Origin: Methanobacteriota archaeon
Lineage (GTDB): Archaea > Methanobacteriota > Methanobacteria > Methanobacteriales > Methanobacteriaceae
Length of the DNA: 64,000 bases
Direction of reading: 5' to 3'
Assembly (NCBI GenBank): GCA_023411115.1
Contig: JAEYPF010000018.1
Coordinates: forward strand, 310,001 to 374,000
The position numbers and the translations under genes were made by a program. This document shows positions 8,595 through 18,190 of this stretch, one piece after another. How positions within the stretch are numbered: position 1 is the first letter of the stretch; each line of letters starts with the position of its first letter. The notes under the pieces were generated by a model, which was given only the letters and a program-made list of their open reading frames with translations, searched no databases and was not told the origin of the DNA.

Positions 8595-9032
8595 ATGAAA
8601 AAAAGGAAATATAGAGGGCTATTAGTTACTTCAATAGTTAGTGTGTTTTTTCTTTCAATATTTTCATTAAGTTCTGCAGCATTTGCTCCAGTAATCCCTG
8701 GCAATGCTGAAGCTAAAGCACTGGATATAGACAATCAACAGATCCGTGCTTACTTTAATAAAATTGCTGCTACACCATATAATACTAAGGAAAATAATTG
8801 TAAATCTAAAGCAGAACAATTCGCCGATTATTTAGTAAAACACGGGGCAACAGGAGTGAATACAGTTGAAATTCAGTATAAAGATGGTAAACAATTCCAT
8901 GAAAGCGTCGAATGGCATGGAAAAATCTACGATCCTACTATTCCAGTTTATGCAATGGATGAAAATGAATATTTTAATTTGATAAAAAGCTATGGTTTAA
9001 TCGGTTTAAAGTTTATAACCCCCTATAAGTAA
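8595..9032 (+). CDS. Small secreted protein with Cys/His/Asp arrangement
   Basis: 145 residues. A signal peptide covers about residues 1-30 (KKRKYR, hydrophobic core, Ala-x-Ala). The mature part has one Cys in NNCKSKAEQFADYL near 67 and then ESVEWHGKIYDPT near 109-121; the Cys-helix then His-strand then Asp order resembles a minimal papain-like or transglutaminase-like core. The function is not recognised and the resemblance is only a motif-level impression. AGGTGGGGG precedes the ATG. Its unusually long operator-rich promoter suggests tight regulation. Confidence 0.7.
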   Translation: MKKRKYRGLLVTSIVSVFFLSIFSLSSAAFAPVIPGNAEAKALDIDNQQIRAYFNKIAATPYNTKENNCKSKAEQFADYLVKHGATGVNTVEIQYKDGKQFHESVEWHGKIYDPTIPVYAMDENEYFNLIKSYGLIGLKFITPYK

Positions 9033-9189
9033 AAATTTTTCCTATTCCAAAATAAATCATAGACTTATTCCCCTCTTCTTCTTAATTTTGCAGTTGCTGG
9101 TTTTATAAAAATTCTAATGGTATGTAATTATTATAAAATTATAATAGGCATAAAATCCAATATAACTATAAAGAAAGGAGAGGGTATGG

Positions 9190-9345
9190 TTGGAAATTAG
9201 AATTAAACCTGAAGAAAAAGATGAGAAACCATCAACAATTCGAAATCTGCTGAACAATGGTTTAAAAGGTAAATATGTTTTACAATCCGTAACCGAAGAT
9301 AGTGAAAAAGGAGAGTTTATTTTCAGGTATAAGAAAAGAAAATAA
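9190..9345 (+). CDS. Small conserved-looking protein, 51 residues
   Basis: Short frame with TTG start preceded by AGGAGAGGG (about 9176-9184) at good spacing. The product is charged and soluble (MEIRIKPEEKDEKPSTIRN at the start, FRYKKRK at the end), with no membrane segment and no Cys. An in-frame ATG is absent, and the nearby ATG at 9186 is followed by a stop four codons later. Lies 157 bases after the secreted small protein and could be cotranscribed. Function unknown. Confidence 0.55.
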   Translation: MEIRIKPEEKDEKPSTIRNLLNNGLKGKYVLQSVTEDSEKGEFIFRYKKRK

Positions 9346-9424
9346 TTACATTTGTAATATGATTAATTAGATATAAGCTTTAAAGGGCAGGAATTTGTCA
9401 AAAATAGAAAATTTACCATTTATT

Positions 9425-10054
9425 TTAAAATACCCCCATTTGTGAAATAATGAAATAAACACCAAGTATGGCCAGAAATGAACCACATATTAGCATAGCT
9501 ACCTTATATGTTTTATCACTCATAAATTTTGATCCTCGACTTGAAAAAAACGATATAATGCTGTACCATGAAAGGTCAGCGGACCAGTGGCCAATAGAAA
9601 ATGCCAGGAGGCCAAAGATACCTGCAAGCTCTAATCCTTTAAACATGAAGGCGAGGCCAATTGTAGCCCACCATATAAAGAAATAAGGGTTTGAAAGGCT
9701 TGTTATAATGCCGCCAAGAAGAGATCCATGCATTCTATTTTCATCAGTTTTGATACTTGATAAAGTATCATTTGATCTGAAGATGTTGTACCCCATAAAA
9801 ATAAGCACTATGCCTCCAAATGTTCCAATAATAAAAGCTGCAGTTGGCGAGCCGATAATTTGGCCTAAACCTGCCAGAATAATGATCATCATCGCTATTT
9901 CTGTCAGTATATGGCCTAAGGTAACCATGGGCCCTGCCATAAACCCTTTTTTTACAGAATCTGAAATTGTAACTGTTAACATGGGCCCAGGGACTAATGC
10001 ACCGGATAATCCAACTCCAAATGAGGTTAATGCGAATAAAACAGTTTCAATCAA
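9425..10054 (-). CDS. LysE-family amino-acid exporter
   Basis: 209 residues with six predicted helices. The N-terminal GVGLSGALVPGPMLTVTISDSVKKG motif (about 13-37) and GGIITSLSNPYFFIWWATIG near 113-132 are typical of LysE/RhtB translocators, which export amino acids. The frame starts with TTG after GTGATTTAA. No regulator is adjacent. The substrate cannot be deduced. Confidence 0.88.
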   Translation of the reverse strand: MIETVLFALTSFGVGLSGALVPGPMLTVTISDSVKKGFMAGPMVTLGHILTEIAMMIIILAGLGQIIGSPTAAFIIGTFGGIVLIFMGYNIFRSNDTLSSIKTDENRMHGSLLGGIITSLSNPYFFIWWATIGLAFMFKGLELAGIFGLLAFSIGHWSADLSWYSIISFFSSRGSKFMSDKTYKVAMLICGSFLAILGVYFIISQMGVF

Positions 10055-10141
10055 TTAAATCACGATAATAACTCAAAAACAGGTAAAAATATGGTTATAG
10101 GCCTTATTGGCCAACTAAATCAATAGTATTAAGTCTATCAA

Positions 10142-10303
10142 TTAACAGTCATTCAAAACTTTCATTATCTCTGATAAATGATAGTCAATGGTTTTCATCT
10201 GGTCCTGATCCAATGACCGTGTCCTCATTAAAAACCTAAAACGTTCGAAAACATGCCCCATTTTGGTAAGTACGTCATTTCTATATATTTTCTGTTGGAA
10301 CAT
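10142..10303 (-). CDS. Small basic protein, 53 residues
   Basis: A short minus-strand frame from ATG at 10303 to TAA at 10142, preceded by GGTGATGAG. The product is helical-looking and rich in Met, Arg and Lys (MFQQKIYRND at the start, FERFRFLMRTRSLDQDQ in the middle, NDC at the end). No known domain is recognised. It lies between the alanine dehydrogenase-like gene and the LysE exporter on the same strand. Moderate confidence because it is short. Confidence 0.5.
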   Translation of the reverse strand: MFQQKIYRNDVLTKMGHVFERFRFLMRTRSLDQDQMKTIDYHLSEIMKVLNDC

Positions 10304-10380
10304 CTCATCACCAGTCTTTACTTTGTTTTTAATGCAGATAAATTTATCCCTAAATAAAATTTAAAATGGGAGTAGGATAA

Positions 10381-11373
10381 CTACTCCAGAAAATTCATTT
10401 TTTGACCGACACCTTTCTGCAGGGCCTTTTCATACACATTCCAGGCTGTAACTATGTCCTGAACAGCAAGTCCTGTGGAATCAAATATTGTTATTTCTTC
10501 ATCAGAAGTTCTTCCTGGAACTTCACCTATTATAACATCCCCAATTTTACCCTTGATATCACTCTGTCTAACCAGACCTTCATGAACAGGAATATTGATT
10601 TCACCACTGTGACTAGCCTGGTCCCAGCAGTCAATAAATATTTTAGCTTTCTGCATTATGTGGCTGTCTAATTCCTGCTTACCAGGGGCATCAGCGCCCA
10701 TTGCGTTAATATGGGTTCCGGGACTTACCCATTTTGATTTAACGACCGGGTCTCGTGATGGTGTGGTAGTTAAAAGGACATCTGCGCCCTGTACGGCCTC
10801 TTTTATAGTGTCAACGGCCACGGCATTAATTCCATATTTTTCAGAAACCCTTTGTGCGAATATATCCCTTGTTTCGCAGGTCCTGCATGATACCCGCACT
10901 TCTTTAATGTCCATCACTTCATTTATAGCTTCAAGTCCGGTTGCTGCCTGAACTCCTGCCCCAACAAGCCCCACGACTTCGGCATTGTCTCGTGCCAGAT
11001 ATTTGGTGGCAACCCCTGCTGCAGCACCAGTTCTCATGTTTGTAATCCATGTACCATCCATTACTGAGACCGGAAAACCAGTTTTAGGGTCTACAAGTTC
11101 AATCATAGCCATTACTGTTGGCAGGCCGTGTTTTCTTGGATTGTCTGGATGCACATTAACATTTTTAACTCCAGATTCATTCAAGCCTCGAACAAAACAA
11201 GGCATTATTCTTAAATCTCCATTGAATTTCTTATAATATATGTATTCTTTAGGAGGCATCTGGACTCTGCGCTCCGCGTGAACTTTATATGCTGTTTCTA
11301 CATTCTGAATAATTTCTTTCATGGTTATAAGTTCGCTAACCTGGCTTTGATTTAGAAGTATTGTCTCGTGCAT
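10381..11373 (-). CDS. Ornithine cyclodeaminase/alanine dehydrogenase family enzyme
   Basis: 330 residues of the OCD/mu-crystallin family, to which archaeal NAD-dependent alanine dehydrogenases belong. Visible are RIMPCFV near 55, the Rossmann fingerprint GLVGAGVQA near 134-142, GADVLLTTTPSRDP near 197, and the C-terminal IFDSTGLAVQDIVTAW. The reaction would be pyruvate plus ammonia to alanine or a related imino-acid reaction; ornithine cyclodeaminase cannot be excluded. AGGTGTAACT precedes the ATG. Single gene or first of a small unit with the 53-residue frame. Confidence 0.88.
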   Translation of the reverse strand: MHETILLNQSQVSELITMKEIIQNVETAYKVHAERRVQMPPKEYIYYKKFNGDLRIMPCFVRGLNESGVKNVNVHPDNPRKHGLPTVMAMIELVDPKTGFPVSVMDGTWITNMRTGAAAGVATKYLARDNAEVVGLVGAGVQAATGLEAINEVMDIKEVRVSCRTCETRDIFAQRVSEKYGINAVAVDTIKEAVQGADVLLTTTPSRDPVVKSKWVSPGTHINAMGADAPGKQELDSHIMQKAKIFIDCWDQASHSGEINIPVHEGLVRQSDIKGKIGDVIIGEVPGRTSDEEITIFDSTGLAVQDIVTAWNVYEKALQKGVGQKMNFLE

Positions 11374-11553
11374 AGTTACACCTTTTATTAGTATGTATTT
11401 CTTTGTTGTTATAATATATTAAATTTAGCGGTTTGTGTATAAAAGGACCTATTTTGTGAACTAGAAATTTCTCTTAAAATAGAAAAGTCATTTTAAAAAG
11501 GCTGTAATATTTAAAATTTCCTGAAAAATAAAAAGAGAAAAAATTAAAGAAAT

Positions 11554-12000
11554 TTATTCTGGAATAGTAGCGTAAATACTTATTTTTCCAGATGGGAAAT
11601 TACCGGATAAATAAAATGATCCGTGGTCAGTACTATTAAATGTACCAGTAACTGTTTTGCCTGGACCCGCTTCTATATACTTATTATCCCCAGACTTAGC
11701 CATTGGATCTTCCCCAGAATTAGCAGCAACATTCTCGAAAGTTACACCCATATTTCCATTAGAACCCATACCATAGGAACTAGAACCTTTTAATGAGTAT
11801 ACAACACGAACCTGGGTTGCATTATCAGGTATATCTACCAATGCATCATGCCCTCCAAATACTCCGTTACTCGGTAATGAAGCGACATTTATTTCTTTTA
11901 CTAAAACTTCTTTTCCACCAGAAGAACTGGTGCATCCAGATATAGTTATTATCCCTAAAATTAATCCTATAATTAAAATTGGTATCGCTTTTTTAATCAT
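11554..12000 (-). CDS. Putative lipoprotein
   Basis: 148 residues. The N-terminus is a lipoprotein signal with lipobox ISGC near residue 22, followed by a Ser/Gly linker and a beta-rich domain of about 120 residues without recognised homology. AGGAGGAT stands before the ATG. Probably attached to the outer face of the membrane. No neighbour suggests a function. Confidence 0.75.
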   Translation of the reverse strand: MIKKAIPILIIGLILGIITISGCTSSSGGKEVLVKEINVASLPSNGVFGGHDALVDIPDNATQVRVVYSLKGSSSYGMGSNGNMGVTFENVAANSGEDPMAKSGDNKYIEAGPGKTVTGTFNSTDHGSFYLSGNFPSGKISIYATIPE

Positions 12001-12246
12001 TTTAATCCTCCTTCATGCAAGTAAATATTGGTTTTATTGTATTAATAATATTATTTTCTATTATGGACAAATAGAAAGAGTTATATTTTGTTCATTATAT
12101 ATGTCATATAGCCAAATTTAGTTTTTAACCGTTATTTATGTATTTACAACATAAAAAAAAGTATTAAATATTTTGCATATAAAATAAGTTAAATCACTTC
12201 ATTTTATTGATATAAAAATTCAAATATGCTTTTTAAATACAAAAAA

Positions 12247-13782
12247 TCAAATATGCGTAGTAACACAATGCTCCTCATGTTTAGCCGGTCTTCTAGGTAT
12301 TAACAAAGAACATATGAGCCCAACAATTAGCAGCAGCGTCACAACATTAAATGAATTTTTCATGGCATCTGATTTTCGATTGTCCCCAGTTAAACCAGTT
12401 CCATTTGGCATATTTAATGCATCTGTTTTTTCAAACCATCCGTAGCTGTTATTTTGCCCATATGAGTAATCAACAGGTAAAAAGTATCCAGTTCCTCCTG
12501 CTAAGGTTCCAAAGCTCCCTAAGATTAATATTACTCCTAGAACGGCCGTACCGAGGGATGAACCTAGATTTATTCCTGTATTTAATACTCCTGAAGCGTC
12601 GGGCTGTTGATCTCTCCTGGCAACTGCGAAAATAATATTTGCTGAGTGGGGGAATACGATTCCCATCCCAATTCCAAGGAAGAGAACACCTGGAAGTATT
12701 TGTAAAACTGTTGTAGAATGGCTGAAAATAGCACTTAAGTATATACTTCCAGCTAGGGATGCTAAAAATCCAATGGAAAGTATATATCTGGGTTGTAATC
12801 GTGTTGAAACCTTACCTGCAGTAAATGACATCACAAAAATACCAATACTCATTGGTATCAACGTTAAACCGGTTACTAAAGGATTGGCACCTATAACTCC
12901 CTGCAAGAATACAGGAATTACAAAGACTACTCCTCCAATGGTGAAATTCATTATCAACCTTGTTATATTTCCCAGTGTAAAAGATCTATTTTTAAATAGG
13001 GTAATGTCAAGTAAAGGTACTTTATCTTCTTTAATGCGTCTTTTCTGGGTGAAATAAAATAAAATCAGGAGAGCCATTCCTATTCCAATAAAATATAGGA
13101 AAATATGCCAATTTGAAGGGCTGTTAAGCATTAAAACACCCACAACCAGGAGAAATATTCCCAGCGATGAATTTATTGCCCCTAAAATATCCATGTCTTT
13201 CCATTTCATAACTGGGGGGAACACACCTATCTCCTTTGAAAATAGAAGTATTACAATGATTATAACCAGTTCAAGTCCAAAAGCGTAACGCCAGCTGTAG
13301 TAAGTGGTTAAAAACCCTCCAATAATGGGCCCGATAGTCCCTGCCCCTGAGGCCATAGAACTTATTATTCCCAGTGCAAAAGCCCTATTTTCTCCTTCGT
13401 AAGTGCCGGAAATTATTGAAGTAGTGGCGGGCATCATCAATGCAGCCCCTATTCCTTCAAGTATGGACCAGCCGAGTAGAAGCATGGCGCTGTTTATACT
13501 TAAAGCCGCTACTATAGTACCTGCTCCATAAATAGAAGCACCCATAAGAAATGTTTTTCTTCTTCCAAAAATATCCTGCAGTTTCCCGCCAAAAAGCATT
13601 AAAGAAGCCATAATCAAGGAATAAATCGCAATTATTGCTTGAATAGTTTGAATATTAGTATTCAAATCTCGTATTAGTGTATAAATAGCTACATTCAAAA
13701 ATGTTTTATCTATAACTATGGTGAAAACGGATAAAGTTACAATTATAAGCGTTAACCATCCGAATTTTGATTTTTTAGCCAC
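12247..13782 (-). CDS. MFS drug-efflux transporter, DHA2 (14-helix) type
   Basis: 511 residues with about 14 helices. The N-terminal FLNVAIYTLIRDLNTNIQTIQ, motif A-like GGKLQDIFGRRKTFLMG near 66-82 and motif C-like GSGAGTIGPIIGG region near 145-158 (here MASGAGTIGPIIGGFL) match EmrB/QacA proton-driven exporters. Start is GTG with GGAGGA nine bases before it. No TetR/MarR regulator is adjacent. The last loop (about 430-480) is long and Asn/Gly-rich, an external loop. Confidence 0.9.
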   Translation of the reverse strand: MAKKSKFGWLTLIIVTLSVFTIVIDKTFLNVAIYTLIRDLNTNIQTIQAIIAIYSLIMASLMLFGGKLQDIFGRRKTFLMGASIYGAGTIVAALSINSAMLLLGWSILEGIGAALMMPATTSIISGTYEGENRAFALGIISSMASGAGTIGPIIGGFLTTYYSWRYAFGLELVIIIVILLFSKEIGVFPPVMKWKDMDILGAINSSLGIFLLVVGVLMLNSPSNWHIFLYFIGIGMALLILFYFTQKRRIKEDKVPLLDITLFKNRSFTLGNITRLIMNFTIGGVVFVIPVFLQGVIGANPLVTGLTLIPMSIGIFVMSFTAGKVSTRLQPRYILSIGFLASLAGSIYLSAIFSHSTTVLQILPGVLFLGIGMGIVFPHSANIIFAVARRDQQPDASGVLNTGINLGSSLGTAVLGVILILGSFGTLAGGTGYFLPVDYSYGQNNSYGWFEKTDALNMPNGTGLTGDNRKSDAMKNSFNVVTLLLIVGLICSLLIPRRPAKHEEHCVTTHI

Positions 13783-14206
13783 AATAAGTGTCCTCCACCA
13801 TATTTAATAGATAATTTGAAATTAAAATATCTTAAATAAATCTCAGAATTTGTGGTAATGAAAGAGTTACCCTTATTATTTTTGTTTTTCATTTAATTAA
13901 TTTTTATACATAACAGGTAATTACATGATTGTGCAAGTTTAAATGACATTATTTAAGCTCTAACAAATATGAGGGGTATTTAAAATTACAAAATGGCAAA
14001 TTATCAGATTTAATCGATGGGTTAACAAATTGGAGTACTATATAAGCTTAGATTATTTTTAATTAAATTTAAATTAATTGAAATGAAGTTAATATGTAAC
14101 TGAGTTTTGATTAAAGGGTAGATACATCAGTTAGTTCATCTCAATATTCAATCAAATTTTAATTTAAAGGCATAAAATTACATTTTCATGTTTAAAAGGT
14201 ATTTAA
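13783..14206. other. Divergent intergenic region, no gene seen
   Basis: 424 AT-rich bases between the minus-strand MFS exporter and the plus-strand acyltransferase-like gene. It must hold both promoters; TATA-like runs are abundant (for example around 14040-14060), so I cannot choose one. No coding frame, palindrome array or RNA gene stands out. Confidence 0.6.
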
Positions 14207-14977
14207 ATGAATTCCAATCTAAAACAGCGTTTTTGGGAAGTGGATTCCCTGCGTGGACTTGCAATAGTAATGATGGTAATATTTCACTTCATATTTGACC
14301 TTAACTACTTTGGAATTTACAGCTTCAACATAAGTTCAGGGTTTTTATGGTGGTTTGCACGTATAACTGCTGCAATGTTTATTTTTTTAGTGGGAGTGTC
14401 TTTAAGCCTTAGCTATACAAGGACAAATCTTTTAAATAAGCATATAACTGAAAAAGACCTGTTTTTCAAGTATTTAAAAAGAGGACTTAAAATATTTTCA
14501 TACGGACTTTTGATTACTGCAGCTACATGGCTGTTTATTGGAGACGGGTACATCATATTTGGGATTCTTCATTTCATTGGAATAGCCATCATTTTGGAAT
14601 ACGTGGTTATAAAACGCAAATATCTTAACCTGATTCTTGGAATTGCATTTATTGCAGCAGGAATTTTCTTAATGAGTTTTAGATTTGATTTCTACGAATT
14701 TTTATGGCTTGGATTTACTCCAAATAATTTTTATACAGTGGATTATTTTCCCCTGCTGCCGTGGTTAGGAGTAGTTTCCCTCGGGATATTTCTTGGAAAT
14801 ACCCTTTATGAAAGGTATGTAAGACAATTTAAACTGCCTGATTTGTCCAGCAGTTTACCTGTGAGAGTGTCAAGCTTTTTAGGAAAGCATTCCCTGCTTA
14901 TTTATCTGGTTCACCAGCCGATAATAATTACAATGCTGTACATCTTTGGTTTCATCGATCTAAATTCTTTTTTTTAG
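14207..14977 (+). CDS. DUF1624 / heparan-alpha-glucosaminide N-acetyltransferase-like membrane protein
   Basis: 256 residues with about seven helices. The start RFWEVDSLRGLAIVMMVIFH (about 8-27) contains the D-x-LRG motif and the following His of this family; the C-terminal HSLLIYLVHQPIIITML is also typical. Family members transfer acyl groups across the membrane to sugars. In an archaeon the acceptor is unknown; a cell-surface glycan is a guess. AAAGGT lies upstream of the ATG. No operon partner. Confidence 0.85.
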   Translation: MNSNLKQRFWEVDSLRGLAIVMMVIFHFIFDLNYFGIYSFNISSGFLWWFARITAAMFIFLVGVSLSLSYTRTNLLNKHITEKDLFFKYLKRGLKIFSYGLLITAATWLFIGDGYIIFGILHFIGIAIILEYVVIKRKYLNLILGIAFIAAGIFLMSFRFDFYEFLWLGFTPNNFYTVDYFPLLPWLGVVSLGIFLGNTLYERYVRQFKLPDLSSSLPVRVSSFLGKHSLLIYLVHQPIIITMLYIFGFIDLNSFF

Positions 14978-15164
14978 CTATTTTTAATAGGCTTAATTAA
15001 TTAGGAATGAACAGCTGGAATTCCTGCAATATCTTCCAATCATGAAAATTTTTTATAAGGATTTAATTTTTATACTTAGCCATTAATAGTTAATATATAC
15101 TGTAAATTTGAATTACATTGGTTTAAGATAACTCAATTTCACAATTAATTAGTAAGGTGTGGCT

Positions 15165-16538
15165 ATGAATCTCTTAAATAAATCAGAGTCAATTAAAAAT
15201 CATGAAATAACAGCTTTAGAAAACTTAGAAGGATTTTTAAAGACAATAAAGAAGAAAAACGATAATATAAACGCTTTTTTAGAAATAAAAGAAGATGAAG
15301 CAATTCAGACTGCAGAGAAAATCGATTCAAAGATTGAAAAAGGCAAAAAAGTAGGAAAACTTGCAGGGCTCACTGTCGGAATAAAAAGCAATATCAATAT
15401 TGAAGATTTTAAAATCACAGCAGCTTCTAAAACACTTGAAAACTACATTGGAAGCTACAATGCTACTGTTACAAATAGAATAAAAGAACAGGACGGTATC
15501 ATCCTTGGTGTAACCAATATGGACGAGTTTGCAGCAGGAAGTTCCACTGAAACATCCTGTTTTGGATTTACTGAAAATCCTTCTGCGCCTGGAAGAATTC
15601 CGGGAGGTTCAAGTGGGGGAAGCGCGGCAGCTGTTGCAGCAGAAATGTGTGATTTGGCCTTAGGGTCAGATACAGGTGGATCTATAAGAAATCCTGCATC
15701 TCACTGTGGAGTCACTGGATTTAAACCAACATATGGGGTAGTTTCAAGACAAGGGTTACTTGATCTTGCAATGAGTCTTGATCAAATTGGACCTTTTGCC
15801 CAAGATGCCGGTGGAATTGCTTTAATGCTTGATACAATTGCAGGATATGACCCAAGAGACTGCACAAGCTTAAAAGAGACTCCTGACTTTGAGGGTATAA
15901 CTGAAAAATCACAAGATGCCCTTAAAGGAATGAAGGTGGGTGTAGTAAAGGAGTTCTTTGATGTTTCGGATGATAAGATAGTCGATATAATTGAAGAGAA
16001 GATCGATAAAATGACAGAGGCAGGCGCCGAAGTAGTAGAATTAAGCTTCGACTATATCGATTTGTGCTTACCTACATACTACCTCATAAACTATGTTGAA
16101 TTCTTCTCTGCAACAAGAAAATATGACGGCCGAAAATATGGTTACAGGATTGAAGAAGTATGTGGAGAAGAAGTTTTAAGGAGAATTCACACAGGATCAT
16201 ACATCAGCCAGAAAGAATACAGTGGTAAATATTATAATAAGGCATTACAGGCAAGATCTTTAATTAGAAGAGAAATAACTCAGCTTCTTGATGGTGTAGA
16301 TATCATAGCAGGTCCAACAGTTCCAAAACTCCCTCATAAACTGGGTGAAACGTTAGATCCAATGGAAATGTATGCCTACGATGTCCTGACTGTTATAGCA
16401 AACCTGGCAGGAATTCCGGCAGCAAGTATGAAGGCTGGGGAAGTCGATGGAATACCAGTTGGACTTCAAATCCAGGGAAAACCACTGGACGATGTTAAAA
16501 TCATTCAGGCCATGGCGGCAATTGAAAAAATAGATTAA
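15165..16538 (+). CDS. gatA: Asp/Glu-tRNA amidotransferase subunit A
   Basis: 457 residues. The amidase catalytic triad is intact: Lys74 in VGIKSN, cis-Ser149 in PGGSSGGSAAAVA and nucleophile Ser173 in GSDTGGSIRNPA. GatA releases ammonia from Gln to amidate Asp-tRNA(Asn) in the GatCAB complex. I chose the ATG at 15165 rather than the GTG at 15159 because AAGGTG (15154-15159) is a ribosome site at the right distance from the ATG and contains the GTG. gatB and gatC are not in the window. A hairpin plus T-rich tract follows the stop. Confidence 0.95.
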   Translation: MNLLNKSESIKNHEITALENLEGFLKTIKKKNDNINAFLEIKEDEAIQTAEKIDSKIEKGKKVGKLAGLTVGIKSNINIEDFKITAASKTLENYIGSYNATVTNRIKEQDGIILGVTNMDEFAAGSSTETSCFGFTENPSAPGRIPGGSSGGSAAAVAAEMCDLALGSDTGGSIRNPASHCGVTGFKPTYGVVSRQGLLDLAMSLDQIGPFAQDAGGIALMLDTIAGYDPRDCTSLKETPDFEGITEKSQDALKGMKVGVVKEFFDVSDDKIVDIIEEKIDKMTEAGAEVVELSFDYIDLCLPTYYLINYVEFFSATRKYDGRKYGYRIEEVCGEEVLRRIHTGSYISQKEYSGKYYNKALQARSLIRREITQLLDGVDIIAGPTVPKLPHKLGETLDPMEMYAYDVLTVIANLAGIPAASMKAGEVDGIPVGLQIQGKPLDDVKIIQAMAAIEKID

Positions 16539-16558
16539 TATAAATTTTTAAAATGATG

Positions 16559-16576
16559 ACTGTAAATACTTACAGT
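16559..16576 (+). terminator. Stem-loop after gatA
   Basis: ACTGTAA, four loop bases, TTACAGT, a perfect 7-base stem starting 20 bases after the gatA stop and followed by a T-rich run. Likely marks transcript end, though archaeal termination depends mainly on the T tract. Confidence 0.5.
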
Positions 16577-16757
16577 TTCATTAATTTTTATTTAATTATA
16601 GGCTTATTTTAATGTTGTATTCTCTCAATTAGCGCTATTTTTGATTAAAATAACGAAACTATTTATGCCCAAAAGATGAATAGACATGTGGATTTCTATT
16701 CAAGATCTGGATTTATTGAACATGCAGACAAATTTTCGTTAAATCTGGAGGAAAAAT

Positions 16758-18032
16758 ATGGGTAATTTACTTCTAAATCAATATGAAAAGCCTACTAGAG
16801 TTCATTATAAGATATTTGGACTTAGCTGGGCTGGATGGGTTTTTGATTTTTATGATTTAATTCTTTTCACATTTCTAATAATTCCAATTGGCCAGGAGCT
16901 TCATTTATCAAATATGATGCTTTCATATGCCCTAAGTGCGTCTATTCTTGCCGCTGCTGCAGGTGGTGTTATATTTGGAGTTTTATCAGATAAATACGGC
17001 CGAAAAAAAGTGCTTCAATTAACCATAATTATATACAGCATTGGAGCATTTCTATGCGCGTTTTCAACAAGCTTAGAAACTTTAATACTTTTTAGAATCA
17101 TTACGGGGCTTGGAGTTGGTGGTGAATGGGCTACAGGACAAACTTATGTTAATGAAACATTTCCTGCCAAGCTTAGAGGTAGATTTGGGGCATTTCTCCA
17201 AACTGGAAATCCTGTTGGATTAATTTTAGCTGCTCTTGTTGGAGGATTAGTTGCTCCTGTAATTGGGTGGAGGGAAGCTTTTCTTATTTCAGTGGTACCT
17301 GCACTGCTGGTTATTGTAATTAGAAGAAAAATCCCAGAATCTGACCTGTGGCTTAAAAATAAAAAAGATGCAGGTAAAGATGCAGTGAAGTCATTGAAAC
17401 TTAAAAGCAATGAGTTCATTTCATTATTTTTAAAGCCTTACCGTAATACTTTTTTAATGGCATTACTACTTGCAATACTGGGCAGTTCTGCTTACTGGTT
17501 TACGTATTCATGGCTGCCAACTTATCTGCAGGGACAGAACCTTTCTGTATCTACTTCCGCCATGTGGATAATAGTAAATCAGGTTGGGGGAATTTTAGGG
17601 CTTTTATCTTTTGGATTTGTTGCGGATAGATTTGGCCGAAGACCAGCATTTTCATCATTTGCTCTAGCCATGACAGTTGGACTGGTAATGATAACAGTTT
17701 TTTGGAATGATATTGCAGCATATCCGCCGCTAATATTCATTTTTATGTTTATTATAGGTATAGGAACCGGTATTTATGGTGGATTTGGCCCTTTAGTTTC
17801 TGAATTGTTTCCAACTAGTTTAAGGAGTACTGCAATGGGATCAAGCTTTAATCTAGCCAGAGGAACACAATTTTTAACTCCAGTTTTAATTGCATTTATT
17901 GGGGCAAAATATGGACTCGGAAGCGGTATATTCCTTGGATCTATTTTTGCTTTAAGCGTTGCTATATTTATATGGACCTTCCCTGAAACAAGGGCTATAG
18001 AACTGGAAAAATTGGAAAAAAATAATAATTAA
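16758..18032 (+). CDS. MFS transporter, metabolite:H+ symporter type
   Basis: 424 residues, 12 helices. The N-terminal LSWAGWVFDFYDLILFTFLI (about 23-42), motif A GVLSDKYGRKKVLQL near 74-88, and GLGVGGEWATGQTYVNETFPAKLRG near 115-140 match the sialate/aromatic acid/lactate-type symporters; the second half repeats motif A as GFVADRFGRRPAF. Likely imports an organic acid; the substrate is not readable. GGAGG six bases before the ATG. Single gene with about 160-220 bases on both sides. Confidence 0.88.
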   Translation: MGNLLLNQYEKPTRVHYKIFGLSWAGWVFDFYDLILFTFLIIPIGQELHLSNMMLSYALSASILAAAAGGVIFGVLSDKYGRKKVLQLTIIIYSIGAFLCAFSTSLETLILFRIITGLGVGGEWATGQTYVNETFPAKLRGRFGAFLQTGNPVGLILAALVGGLVAPVIGWREAFLISVVPALLVIVIRRKIPESDLWLKNKKDAGKDAVKSLKLKSNEFISLFLKPYRNTFLMALLLAILGSSAYWFTYSWLPTYLQGQNLSVSTSAMWIIVNQVGGILGLLSFGFVADRFGRRPAFSSFALAMTVGLVMITVFWNDIAAYPPLIFIFMFIIGIGTGIYGGFGPLVSELFPTSLRSTAMGSSFNLARGTQFLTPVLIAFIGAKYGLGSGIFLGSIFALSVAIFIWTFPETRAIELEKLEKNNN

Positions 18033-18190
18033 AGATTATTCTAAATTTTCTCAGGGATTCATATCGGTTTTTTAAGATAGGAAAGCATTTATACACTGCT
18101 AATACAATATCAAACAAAAATAATGGGCTATAAATTATGCATCTAGATATGTGGGGTAAAGAAGATTATATGGATAAAAAGGGGATGTAA

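Noticed and set aside
10098..10113. GGCC-TTATT-GGCC inverted repeat as terminator of LysE gene
   Set aside because: It lies upstream of the minus-strand exporter and downstream of nothing clear on that strand, and has no T tract.
12208..12254. Direct repeat TCAAATATGC near the end of the MFS gene
   Set aside because: Only ten bases, AT-rich, one copy within the stop region; can arise by chance.
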